64,000 nucleotides of DNA from Leptospira yanagawae serovar Saopaulo str. Sao Paulo = ATCC 700523 (lineage in GTDB: Bacteria > Spirochaetota > Leptospiria > Leptospirales > Leptospiraceae), in assembly GCF_000332475.2 (NCBI RefSeq), contig NZ_AOGX02000044.1:1-64000 (forward strand), given 5' to 3'. Each line of letters opens with the position of its first letter. Position 1 is the stretch's first letter. Shown here in pieces: positions 1 to 7,746 of this stretch. A model generated the notes under the pieces. The model searched no databases. It had not been told where the DNA came from and saw only the letters and a program-made list of their open reading frames with translations. A program made the translations under genes and the position numbers.

Positions 1-543
1 ACGCCTCTAGTCAAAACAAATGCTCTTGGAAGTCTTTCGAGGGTGTTTAAATATCTGATCAACTTTTCTGACGAAAAAGTAAACTCTGCCTGAAGTATGG
101 TATTCTCTCTTGTTAAATGATCAATACCTGTTAAAATTCTTTGCTTTCTTCCATCAATCGTCCGTTCGAAAACAAAGTCCATTGACCAAACTTCGTTTGA
201 ATTCTTAGGCAATGGTAGTTGCTGTGATGATGCATTTCTTTTCTTTCGCTTCGGTTTTGTCCTTATTTTAAGCCCTTCTAAGCAATATAGTCGATATACT
301 TTCTTATGATTGATTGTCCTACCCGACCTTCTTAACCTTCGGTAAATTCGTCGATAGCCTTCCCGTTTCCATCGAAAAGCAAGTCTTCGAATTTCGTTCA
401 TTGTCTCTTCATCAATAGCTTTCGGCTGATAATAATAACTTGATTTAGGAAGAAGAACAACATCTAGGCTTCTGTTTAGAGAAAGTCCCTCTTCAACTAG
501 CAGATCAACTGCTCTCTCCTTCGTTGATCTGCTCAAAACTTTT
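1..543 (-). CDS. IS3-family transposase orfB (DDE integrase domain), partial, made by -1 frameshift
   Basis: Reading the minus strand in the -1 frame relative to orfA gives an uninterrupted protein from the slippery site to the window edge. It contains an HTH_21-like stretch (REGYRRIYRRLRRSGRTIN) and then NEVWSMDFVFERTIDGRKQR, which holds the first Asp of the DDE triad. The second Asp and the Glu lie beyond position 1. No stop codon was found by hand translation of the whole stretch. There is no obvious independent start, so it is presumably made only as the OrfAB fusion, as in other IS3 elements. Confidence 0.85.
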
Positions 544-799
544 TTCCCAAAACATTCTTAATTGCTTGGATTTCGAGAGCCATGTCAGCTACCAATCTTT
601 TGAGATTTGAATTTTCCTGCTCGAGTGCCTTCATCTTCTTGATTTCGCTAAGCTCCATTCCTCCATACTTGTTACGCCAGCGATAAAATGTTTGTTCAGT
701 GATTCCGTATTTTCGTGAAAGTTCCTTGATTGGAATACCTGTTTCCGCTTCCTTTAATATCCGAAAAATCTCGCTTTCTTCTATCTTCTTTCTTGCCAT
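533..799 (-). CDS. IS3-family transposase orfA (helix-turn-helix)
   Basis: This 88-residue protein is the DNA-binding half of an IS3 transposase. Residues about 10-45 form a helix-turn-helix (IKELSRKYGITEQTFYRWR), followed by a leucine-zipper-like coiled coil (LEQENSNLKRLVADMALEIQ). It starts 67 bases inside the terminal repeat. Its last codons GGA AAA AAG TTT TGA contain the heptamer A AAA AAG, the classic -1 frameshift signal, from which orfB continues in frame. Family length and motif order fit IS407-group OrfA. Confidence 0.92.
   Translation of the reverse strand: MARKKIEESEIFRILKEAETGIPIKELSRKYGITEQTFYRWRNKYGGMELSEIKKMKALEQENSNLKRLVADMALEIQAIKNVLGKKF
537..545 (-). promoter_or_regulatory. 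Programmed -1 ribosomal frameshift site (A6G) between orfA and orfB
   Basis: On the minus strand the end of orfA reads GGA AAA AAG TTT TGA. A slip of one base back on A AAA AAG changes the reading to GTT TTG AGC AGA, which is exactly the open orfB frame. This is the standard way IS3 elements make the OrfAB transposase. No downstream stimulatory structure was checked. Confidence 0.8.
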
Positions 800-2220
800 A
801 ATGCTCTCTCCTTAATATCGGAGAAAACTAACTTAAATATCGGTGCAGTTTTTGGGGAGCAGGTCACCAATTCTAATGCATGCCAATTCAAAACGGATGG
901 ATCCCTTATATAAGAATTTTTTACGAGACCATCTTCATCTAATTCAAGAGCAACGAGTAAAGGCCCGCGCCAAGCTTCTACAGTCGAAAAGTACACTCCT
1001 GGTTTCACTTTTTTTCTTGATAAACCATTTACTTCTTGTTTAAGAGTTCGATTTCCATTCCAGATTTGCTCTAAATCAATTTTGGATAAAGTGGTTTCAA
1101 TCCAATGTAATGATTGTTCGATCTCAGCAAAACGTAAGTACATTCTTGCCCAAACATCACCATTATAATGATGGTGTTCCTCTTTTAAAGGTAGAGGTTT
1201 CCAATCAGGATATTCCATTTGACTTAGTCTAAGATCTTTTTCTACTCCAGCCATTCTGGCAACCATACCAACGAATCCATAGGTTTCAACGTCTACCTCT
1301 GAAATAAATCCACAACCTTGCATTCGCTCTTTCACTGTAGAAATTGATAAGGCTCTTAGAATTTGAGGTCGAATTCGATCATAATAAACTTTCTTTAATT
1401 GTAAAAAAGCTTCTTTGGCTTGTTTTGCATTTATCTTACGATTGCTGAAAAGAGATCCTGGTCTAATTACAGATTTTCCAAATCGATGCCCAGTCCAAGT
1501 TTCCATAAGTCCCAAAGCAGCTCCCCTATCTGTTACACAAACACCGTATAAGGGATAATAACCAATATCTTCTGAAATACCTCCCAAATCTCCAATATGG
1601 ACGGCTATTCGTTCCAATTCGACAAGGATCGATCGGAACAAAACAATTTCTTTTGGCAAAGTCACTTGATAAGCATCTTCATATAACTTAGAAAATGCGA
1701 GTGCATATCCAATACTTGTATCTCCCGAAATTGTTTCAGAGTATGACAAAACTCGTTCCAATGATTGGTTTAAAATCAATTCTCGAATATTCCGTTTTTG
1801 AAATCCTAAGCGAATTGTTAAATGACGAATCACTTCACCTTCTACAACAAATCGAAAATGCCCTGGTTCAATGATTCCAGCATGAATTGGACCCACTGCA
1901 TGTGAATAATTACCATCACCAAACGGAACTGTCAGACCATGATAAAACAAATCACGAACAATACCAATTTTTTGGTGTAGCGATAGATTTTTACCTCGAT
2001 TCTCTGATAAATATTCCTCCTCTTTCAAATCTGCAAACTCTTCTGGTCCCATATCTTGACCAAGTGCATGACGAACCAACCAAAGTGGATATTGTTGGTC
2101 CAACAAAAAATCAATATTACTTTTTTTCAAATTTTCTTGTTCCATAACAATTGATTGATTCTGGAACAAAAACTGAAAGAACGTACCGTTAAAATTAGTG
2201 ATTCCCGTTACATTTGTCAT
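781..2220 (-). CDS. HyfG-like catalytic-subunit homologue of an Ehr complex, 3' end replaced by IS
   Basis: The protein is related to the large subunit of group 4 hydrogenases and NuoD. Residues about 105-200 contain the family core YSHAVGPIHAGIIEPGHFRF and the later R-P-G-x-L-F region. Where hydrogenases have the first nickel CxxC this protein has SETISGDTSIGYALAF, and the usual C-terminal Asp-Pro-Cys site reads RDPSVLNWHAL. No CxxC occurs anywhere, so it should not bind Ni-Fe. Such metal-free versions define the Ehr complexes. Native sequence stops at 867 (about 451 residues); the last 27 residues, from TCSPKTAP on, are encoded by the IS. The start overlaps the hyfF stop by ATGA. A short NuoC-like region seems to precede the core. 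Confidence 0.85.
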   Translation of the reverse strand: MTNVTGITNFNGTFFQFLFQNQSIVMEQENLKKSNIDFLLDQQYPLWLVRHALGQDMGPEEFADLKEEEYLSENRGKNLSLHQKIGIVRDLFYHGLTVPFGDGNYSHAVGPIHAGIIEPGHFRFVVEGEVIRHLTIRLGFQKRNIRELILNQSLERVLSYSETISGDTSIGYALAFSKLYEDAYQVTLPKEIVLFRSILVELERIAVHIGDLGGISEDIGYYPLYGVCVTDRGAALGLMETWTGHRFGKSVIRPGSLFSNRKINAKQAKEAFLQLKKVYYDRIRPQILRALSISTVKERMQGCGFISEVDVETYGFVGMVARMAGVEKDLRLSQMEYPDWKPLPLKEEHHHYNGDVWARMYLRFAEIEQSLHWIETTLSKIDLEQIWNGNRTLKQEVNGLSRKKVKPGVYFSTVEAWRGPLLVALELDEDGLVKNSYIRDPSVLNWHALELVTCSPKTAPIFKLVFSDIKERALWQERR

Positions 2221-3425
2221 ATATACTTAACCATTAAAAAAAACAAGCCATAGGTTCCTACGGCGATAGTTAACAATAATGAAAACCAAAAAAAGATATA
2301 ACGAATCGAAAGTATCTGGTATACATTCAAATTAAAATTTCGATTCGGAATTTTTACCATTGGCAAAACTTTGTTCAAAGAGATAAAAAAGAAAACAGAA
2401 CCTAAGACTGGAAATAAAAATAAATAAAACTGTTTGTTTAAAATTGCAATTTCTACAATTTTTAAATCTAAAACAAAAACTGGCGACAAAGGAAAAACAA
2501 AAGCAATTAATAATGCCAATAAATAAACATATAATGCTTTATGACTTAAATTTACATTTAAGAGAATTTGAGAAATATTCCTTTTCCCTGCATCCATACG
2601 TAAAATTCCCATAGACAAAAATACTAAAAGTTTTACAAGGATAGTTGTTGTAATCAAAAAATAGAATACATCATCGTTTACATCGATCCATAAAAATACA
2701 GTCAACATACCAGTATGGAACAATGCCACCTTAGCCGATATTCGACGAATATCATCTCGTGAAACGAGCATTAAAGTAGAATACAAAATTGTCAAGACCC
2801 CTATAAACAATAAACCGTTTGAAGCATTAATAAAATGAGGGTTTAACTCTTTCTCTAAACTAATTAAAGGTCTTATCGCTAATACAACACTAACTGGAAC
2901 AAACGATGCAATTAATGATGAAATTTGGCTTGGACTCTCCGCATATGTATCACCTACCCAAAAATGATTGGGAACAAGTCCCAGTTTTCCACTATAACCA
3001 TAAACGGTTAATAAAATTCCGGTCTCAACCAAAAGACCCGATTGGCCAAGTAACCCAATTTTTAAAGAGGAAAATTCCAAATTTTCCAAAGGGGTAGAAG
3101 CAAATAATAAAATCACAATTCCAAGGAATGCTAAACCTAAAGCATAAGAATTAATGAGTAAAAATTTCCAACCAACATGAAATGATTTTTCTGTTCCACT
3201 AGATGAAATAAGCAACGCACCAAAAAGTGTTGATGCTTCGATTAAAATCCATTTTAATACAATATTATCTGTAAACCAGGAACAAAACAATACAGAGAAA
3301 AACAATACCTTGAGAATACTCCAATGTAATATTCTTGTTTGACCTTTTGTTGGTGCAAAAATAGATACAAAAAAAATAACAAAAAAGGTTATTAAACCAG
3401 TAGAATAAAATATACTCTTCATCAT
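2217..3425 (-). CDS. HyfF-like proton-translocating membrane subunit (NuoN/NuoL/MrpD family)
   Basis: This is a polytopic membrane protein of about 402 residues and roughly 11-12 transmembrane segments, related to hydrogenase-4 subunit F and complex I antiporter-like subunits. Family signs are GYSGKLGLVPNHFWVGDTYA with the lysine and His-Trp pair, followed by ESPSQISSLIASFVPVS, and the later SAKVALFHTGML. The frame is open to 3608, but that part overlaps hyfE and is not family-like. The ATG at 3425 forms an ATGA overlap with the hyfE stop and begins MMKSIFYSTG, so it is the better start. At 402 residues it is shorter than E. coli HyfF. Confidence 0.85.
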   Translation of the reverse strand: MMKSIFYSTGLITFFVIFFVSIFAPTKGQTRILHWSILKVLFFSVLFCSWFTDNIVLKWILIEASTLFGALLISSSGTEKSFHVGWKFLLINSYALGLAFLGIVILLFASTPLENLEFSSLKIGLLGQSGLLVETGILLTVYGYSGKLGLVPNHFWVGDTYAESPSQISSLIASFVPVSVVLAIRPLISLEKELNPHFINASNGLLFIGVLTILYSTLMLVSRDDIRRISAKVALFHTGMLTVFLWIDVNDDVFYFLITTTILVKLLVFLSMGILRMDAGKRNISQILLNVNLSHKALYVYLLALLIAFVFPLSPVFVLDLKIVEIAILNKQFYLFLFPVLGSVFFFISLNKVLPMVKIPNRNFNLNVYQILSIRYIFFWFSLLLTIAVGTYGLFFLMVKYI

Positions 3426-4033
3426 ACCTTTCTTTCCTTCGTATGCATGTGCGGAGATAATTGCAAAATACCTCCGGAAACAATAACCAAAATCGCATCT
3501 AAAAAGGATCCAAATTCTAATCCAAAAGGTAATCCCTTGTCTAAAACCATAGTTAAGACAAAAATTCCATTTTCGAATACACAAAATCCAGCAATCAATG
3601 CGAGCCAATTTCGCCTAACAACAAAACATAATACTCCCACATAAACCAATAAAATCACATAAATTAATGCAATTTTATGGACAGGGATTGTTAAAACAGA
3701 AACTCCTTCCGTAACCTTTACTGCAAGCACAAGCCCAAGAATCATAAACAATAAGGTGGCCAAATAACCGAACCTAGGGGTTGTACTTTCATTCATTTTG
3801 GATTTATTTGCTGTCCAATTTAAGATTAAAGGGGTTAATATAGCTTTAAATAAGACAACAAGTGATATTAATGAAAATGCATGTTTCCAATCATCTTCAT
3901 GGGTCTGAATCACAGGGAATATCAGAAGAAAACCTTGTATGCTTAAAAACAAAATGATTCTACTCAGTCTGTTTTCAACCAAAACCACAATGCCAGTCAA
4001 TAGTAACAAAAGATAAACAAAATCATATACCAT
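3422..4033 (-). CDS. HyfE-like membrane subunit
   Basis: A 203-residue, strongly hydrophobic protein with about six transmembrane segments. Its length, its place between the HyfC and HyfF homologues, and the motif GFCVFENGIFVLTMVLDKGL match hydrogenase-4 component E, a NuoK-like subunit with an extended N-terminal half. The NuoK-type glutamate is present in FENG. It is translationally coupled to hyfF by an ATGA overlap and lies 9 bases after hyfC. It probably forms part of the membrane arm. Confidence 0.8.
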   Translation of the reverse strand: MVYDFVYLLLLLTGIVVLVENRLSRIILFLSIQGFLLIFPVIQTHEDDWKHAFSLISLVVLFKAILTPLILNWTANKSKMNESTTPRFGYLATLLFMILGLVLAVKVTEGVSVLTIPVHKIALIYVILLVYVGVLCFVVRRNWLALIAGFCVFENGIFVLTMVLDKGLPFGLEFGSFLDAILVIVSGGILQLSPHMHTKERKV

Positions 4034-4042
4034 ATCGAATTC

Positions 4043-4921
4043 CTAAGATAGTTTTACAAGTGAACCTAAAATTAATATGGCAATGAATGTTAATCCCATA
4101 AATTCAGGAATCCATGTCCATTTACGCCTAACACTATTTGCTTCCCAAAAACCAATTAATATGGCGAGGACTACAACAATAGGTAATATTAAAAACTCAC
4201 GACCAAGATGATTCATAAAAATATAATCAAATACTTTGGAATGTTCTAACGCGAGTTTAACTAAAAAAACGAGTAATGCTGATAACTTAATCGAGCTTGC
4301 TAATTCAAAATATGCCAATTGCCTTCCTGATGCCTCCAAAATCATGGCTTCATGTACCATTGTGAGTTCGAGATGAGTTCTAGGGTCATCAAAAGGTGGC
4401 TTCGCAAGTTCTGCCAATATCGTCATAAAGGATAAAGCCAAAAACAATATTCCGATAAGTATACCTTGGGGAGTTTCTGAGATTTCTATGTGCGATTGTG
4501 CTGCAAGAATCATGAGAATAAAAGTTGGCTCGACCATTACTGACAATAAAATCTCGCGACTTGAAGCCATTCCTCCAAAGGAAGTAGCCCCTTCCATTGC
4601 AAATCCTATAAATGAAAAACGATATAGAGCCAAAAAAAATGGAATCAGGATGAAAGGTGCCCATTCGAAAAGAACGATTGTCCAAAGCATGAATGAAGAA
4701 TAAAGCGCTACCCTAGGTGCCAAATTTGAAATTTCAGAAAAGTAGTTATGTAAAACTGGCACTTTCAAAAATGCTTTGCTTACCTCCCAATAAAACTGAA
4801 TCAATTTTGGTCCCTTCCGACCTTGTGCATATGCTCTAACTTTTCGAATAATTCCCGTTAAGAGGAATGGTAAAAAAATAAACAACAAAGATAGATATAA
4901 GATATAAATTATTAATTCCAT
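4043..4921 (-). CDS. HyfC/NuoH-like membrane subunit
   Basis: A 292-residue integral membrane protein of about eight segments. The segment TGIIRKVRAYAQGRKGPKLI is the NuoH/HycD signature for the loop that joins the membrane arm to the soluble arm. FDDPRTHLELTMVHEAMILE is the conserved acidic loop of HyfC/HycD. Length fits the family (about 300-315). It follows hyfB by 9 bases and precedes hyfE by 9 bases, in the same order as E. coli hyf. It would anchor the HyfG and HyfI homologues to the membrane. Confidence 0.88.
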   Translation of the reverse strand: MELIIYILYLSLLFIFLPFLLTGIIRKVRAYAQGRKGPKLIQFYWEVSKAFLKVPVLHNYFSEISNLAPRVALYSSFMLWTIVLFEWAPFILIPFFLALYRFSFIGFAMEGATSFGGMASSREILLSVMVEPTFILMILAAQSHIEISETPQGILIGILFLALSFMTILAELAKPPFDDPRTHLELTMVHEAMILEASGRQLAYFELASSIKLSALLVFLVKLALEHSKVFDYIFMNHLGREFLILPIVVVLAILIGFWEANSVRRKWTWIPEFMGLTFIAILILGSLVKLS

Positions 4922-4930
4922 AACTAATGC

Positions 4931-6667
4931 TCAAAAATCTCCAAGAATTAATAACGAAAAAATAAATATTAAAAATATAGATGAAATTGCCAAATATCGA
5001 CTTATATCTTCATCCTTAGTTTGATTGGTTGAAGATATAAATCGTGTTCCAAATTTAAAGAACGAAGTCACCAACAATAAGATATAATGATCCACTTTTG
5101 AATCACCATTTTTATTAATAAAATAACGTCCCAACGAGTTTTTTAATGGTTCAGAAAAAACTGTAGATGGAATTGAAAGTTCATGACCATCGTAACCTCC
5201 TCCACAATCCCAACCTTTCCTTTTCAAACTCATTTGCTTTCGATAACTCAATTTATCGAAAATAATAAATAAAGTAATTACCGCTAAACTAAGAAAAGAA
5301 ACAAAAGACAAATTGATAAACCATTTCTCTAAAGATGTATCTGCAAATGGTTTTAACATAGGCAATTGAATGAAAAAAGGCAATACTAATGGAAATGCAA
5401 AGATCATGATTGATAAACTAAATAGTGATATATATAACCATTTTTTTCTTTCATTATCAATCGGCAAAACGCTCATCTTATTACTTGGTAAAGACAAAAA
5501 CATTGTAAAATATAATTTTAAATGAGTAAAACCTCCGAGCACAATACCGAAGAATATAAAAATCATAGAAGGCAATAAAAAGACGGATCTTCCAATTGGA
5601 AGATCTAAGATTCTTACGTTTAGATAAAAATAAGTCGCTTCTGAAACAAAACCCAATGTGCCAGGTATAACCGCATAACTAAAAGTGCCCGCTCCTAATA
5701 ATATTGGAGACATCCCTAACAATCGCCCTATCCCTTTTAGCGAGTCACTTGAATCAAATGGAACCAACCGTGAAACCATTCCAATTGAAAATAGTTGGAA
5801 AGTTTTTGAAAACGAATGATGGAACAAACTTAAAAAAAATAAAATCCTAAACGAATTACTCAAATTCATCAACTCGATGTCTCCAGAAAATTGAAACATC
5901 CCTGTGATGATTAAACATAACCATAAAAAATTCAATGATTCGATTGAACTATATGCTAAAGATATTTTTGGATTCTTGTGAAAAAAACTTGTGATTCCAC
6001 CGAAAAATATCCCAAGAGCTGCTAATGGAAATAGTATTTGGTAAACAATGGGATCCATTTGATTTGGAAGAACATAACGATAAAACAAAAGTAAAGGGAA
6101 AATTTCCAAAACACCTGCAAATGCTCCAAGGGCATGAGATGGCCCTCCTTCATTGACTTTCGGTAACCAAATATGAAATCCGGAAAATCCAGACTTTATT
6201 AGAAGACCAAATAACAAAAGTAATATGCCAATACTGTCTCCATCGGGTAACATTACCCAAGCAGATAAAAATAAAGCGGAAATACCTGATGCAAGTAATA
6301 ATGATCCCAAACTTTCAATTTGTTTTTTGCCGAAATCCGTACCGGAGTAAATTAGAATTGTTGAGAATGAAGTAATTTCTAATGCTATTGGAAGTAATAA
6401 TGATTTCCCAGCAAGGTAACAAACTCCTAAGGCTGACCAAAAAATAGCGTATCCTAAGGTTACTTTATTTTTTTCTTTCGGTTCATAAGATAAAACCAAC
6501 ATAAAAGATGCGAAACCAATGAAAGCTTGGATTGAAAGCCCAACTAATATCGGAAAGTCGACTGACATAATGTCATCATTTACGATCACTAAAAAGATAA
6601 GTGGCAAAAGTGCCGATATACCAACCAATATCGATTGCAAGATCGATATTTTATTTTCTTCAAACAT
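4931..6667 (-). CDS. HyfB-like proton-translocating membrane subunit (NuoL family)
   Basis: A 578-residue membrane protein with about 14-15 predicted segments. The antiporter core is visible: the glutamate-bearing helix ALEITSFSTILIYSG, then LIKSGFSGFHIWLPKVNEGG with the channel lysine and His-x-Trp-Leu-Pro, then PSHALGAFAGVL. The C-terminal part KGWDCGGGYDG followed by STVFSEPLKN is typical of HyfB/HycC rather than NuoL. It is the first recognisable gene of the Ehr-type operon and lies 33 bases downstream of a small secreted-protein gene. Confidence 0.87.
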   Translation of the reverse strand: MFEENKISILQSILVGISALLPLIFLVIVNDDIMSVDFPILVGLSIQAFIGFASFMLVLSYEPKEKNKVTLGYAIFWSALGVCYLAGKSLLLPIALEITSFSTILIYSGTDFGKKQIESLGSLLLASGISALFLSAWVMLPDGDSIGILLLLFGLLIKSGFSGFHIWLPKVNEGGPSHALGAFAGVLEIFPLLLFYRYVLPNQMDPIVYQILFPLAALGIFFGGITSFFHKNPKISLAYSSIESLNFLWLCLIITGMFQFSGDIELMNLSNSFRILFFLSLFHHSFSKTFQLFSIGMVSRLVPFDSSDSLKGIGRLLGMSPILLGAGTFSYAVIPGTLGFVSEATYFYLNVRILDLPIGRSVFLLPSMIFIFFGIVLGGFTHLKLYFTMFLSLPSNKMSVLPIDNERKKWLYISLFSLSIMIFAFPLVLPFFIQLPMLKPFADTSLEKWFINLSFVSFLSLAVITLFIIFDKLSYRKQMSLKRKGWDCGGGYDGHELSIPSTVFSEPLKNSLGRYFINKNGDSKVDHYILLLVTSFFKFGTRFISSTNQTKDEDISRYLAISSIFLIFIFSLLILGDF

Positions 6668-6699
6668 AAATATACCTCAAATGTGGAAATGAGAAGAGA

Positions 6700-6984
6700 T
6701 TAAGTTTGGGAAGGAGGTCCGCGTAATTTTAAAACTGAAAAATTGAGGGAGAAACGTAAATTAGGGTCTGATTGAGAGACGGATAAAAATTGAAATTGTA
6801 TCGATGGAAATAAAAAACTTAAGGAATGGAAAACTGTTTCGTTTTCTTGTTTTGTATCTTCGTAGTAATTCTCTAACTGTAAAATTTCACTGGTTTCCGA
6901 AAATGAGCTGCCTATCCATTGGACATGTGACTTTCCCAAAAAAAGAAAACCTAAAAATAGAACCAAAATAATACGAATGAACAA
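6700..6984 (-). CDS. Small exported or membrane-anchored protein, unknown
   Basis: A 94-residue open frame starting with a clear hydrophobic N-terminus (MFIRIILVLFLGFLFLGKSH), followed by a hydrophilic tail with no motif I recognise. It ends 33 bases before hyfB on the same strand and starts 57 bases from the divergent ABC transporter gene, so it would be the first gene of the Ehr operon. Hydrogenase operons have no known counterpart. It could be a real small accessory protein or an upstream frame that is not translated. Confidence 0.45.
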   Translation of the reverse strand: MFIRIILVLFLGFLFLGKSHVQWIGSSFSETSEILQLENYYEDTKQENETVFHSLSFLFPSIQFQFLSVSQSDPNLRFSLNFSVLKLRGPPSQT

Positions 6985-7041
6985 CTTGTTTTCCTACAAT
7001 TAGAGACTATCACCTGTCCTATATATGGGAAGTGATTTTTA

Positions 7042-7746
7042 GTGGACCAAGAAAAAAAATACAGTGAACCGATTCTTGCCATCGATGTAAAAAATTTGAG
7101 GAAGTCTTTTTTCCAAGAAAACCTCACACTCCCAATTCTAAATGGGATCAGCTTCCAAGTTCCTGAGAAAAAGATGGTTACCTTGATGGGTCCCTCTGGC
7201 TCGGGTAAATCAACCTTGCTCAATGTTCTTTCTTCTGTTGAGAGACCTACGGAAGGTAGTGTTAAAATATTCGGAGAAGAACTAGTGGGTGCCTCCGAGA
7301 CAAAGCTCACTCAGTATCGTCGGAATCAGATTGGCATCGTATTCCAGTTTTTCCATCTTTTCCCCTATCTTTCAGCGATCGAAAATGTTTCCTTACCACT
7401 CCTCATCGCCGGGAAAAATAGAAAATTAGCAGAACAAAAAGCTTCGGAAATTTTAGATTTGGTAGGTTTAGGACATAGGTACCATTTTTCACCTAAGGAG
7501 ATGTCTGGTGGTGAGAAACAAAGGGTATCCATTGCACGGGCAATGATTCATGAACCAAAAATTATTTTCGCTGATGAACCAACAGGGAATTTAGATTCAA
7601 AGTCATCGAATTTGATCATGGAAATATTTAAAACATGTGCATCAAAACTCGGTATCACAATATTTTTAGTTACTCACAATGAAGAAATTGGAAGTTCGGG
7701 AGATGTCAATTATAGAATGTTAGATGGACAGATTATCCAAAAATGA
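7042..7746 (+). CDS. ABC transporter ATP-binding protein (LolD/MacB type)
   Basis: A 234-residue ATPase that would power the permease encoded immediately downstream. The Walker A motif GPSGSGKST lies at residues 50-58, the Q-loop in IGIVFQFFHLFPYLSA, the signature is MSGGEKQRVSIARA, Walker B is IIFADEPTGNLDS and the H-loop is VTHN. The SGGEKQR and TGNLDS forms are typical of the LolD/MacB/FtsE branch. Translation starts at GTG 7042, with GGGAAG a few bases upstream. The stop overlaps the next start by four bases (ATGA). Substrate is unknown; LolCDE-like lipoprotein release or MacB-like export are both possible. Confidence 0.93.
   Translation: MDQEKKYSEPILAIDVKNLRKSFFQENLTLPILNGISFQVPEKKMVTLMGPSGSGKSTLLNVLSSVERPTEGSVKIFGEELVGASETKLTQYRRNQIGIVFQFFHLFPYLSAIENVSLPLLIAGKNRKLAEQKASEILDLVGLGHRYHFSPKEMSGGEKQRVSIARAMIHEPKIIFADEPTGNLDSKSSNLIMEIFKTCASKLGITIFLVTHNEEIGSSGDVNYRMLDGQIIQK

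Larger units (their letters stand above)
1..866 (-). mobile_element. IS3-family insertion sequence (IS407-type), partial
   Basis: The element enters from the left edge of the window and ends at 866. Read on the minus strand it begins TGACCTGCTCCCCAAAAACT, which fits the terminal inverted repeat of the IS407 group of IS3 elements. It then carries orfA, an A AAA AAG slippery site and orfB, in the usual IS3 order. The far inverted repeat and the target duplication lie outside the window. To the right of 866 the sequence is hyfG coding sequence with no spacer, so the element sits inside that gene. The inverted repeat and both reading frames look intact, so it may still be active. Confidence 0.9.

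Noticed and set aside
781..2220. HyfG as a working Ni-Fe hydrogenase subunit
   Set aside because: Neither CxxC pair is present, and the 3' end is replaced by IS sequence.
3265..3608. Extra N-terminal 61 residues of the HyfF frame and a 77-codon overlapping frame
   Set aside because: They overlap hyfE in another frame and lack family sequence; the ATGA start at 3425 explains the gene better.
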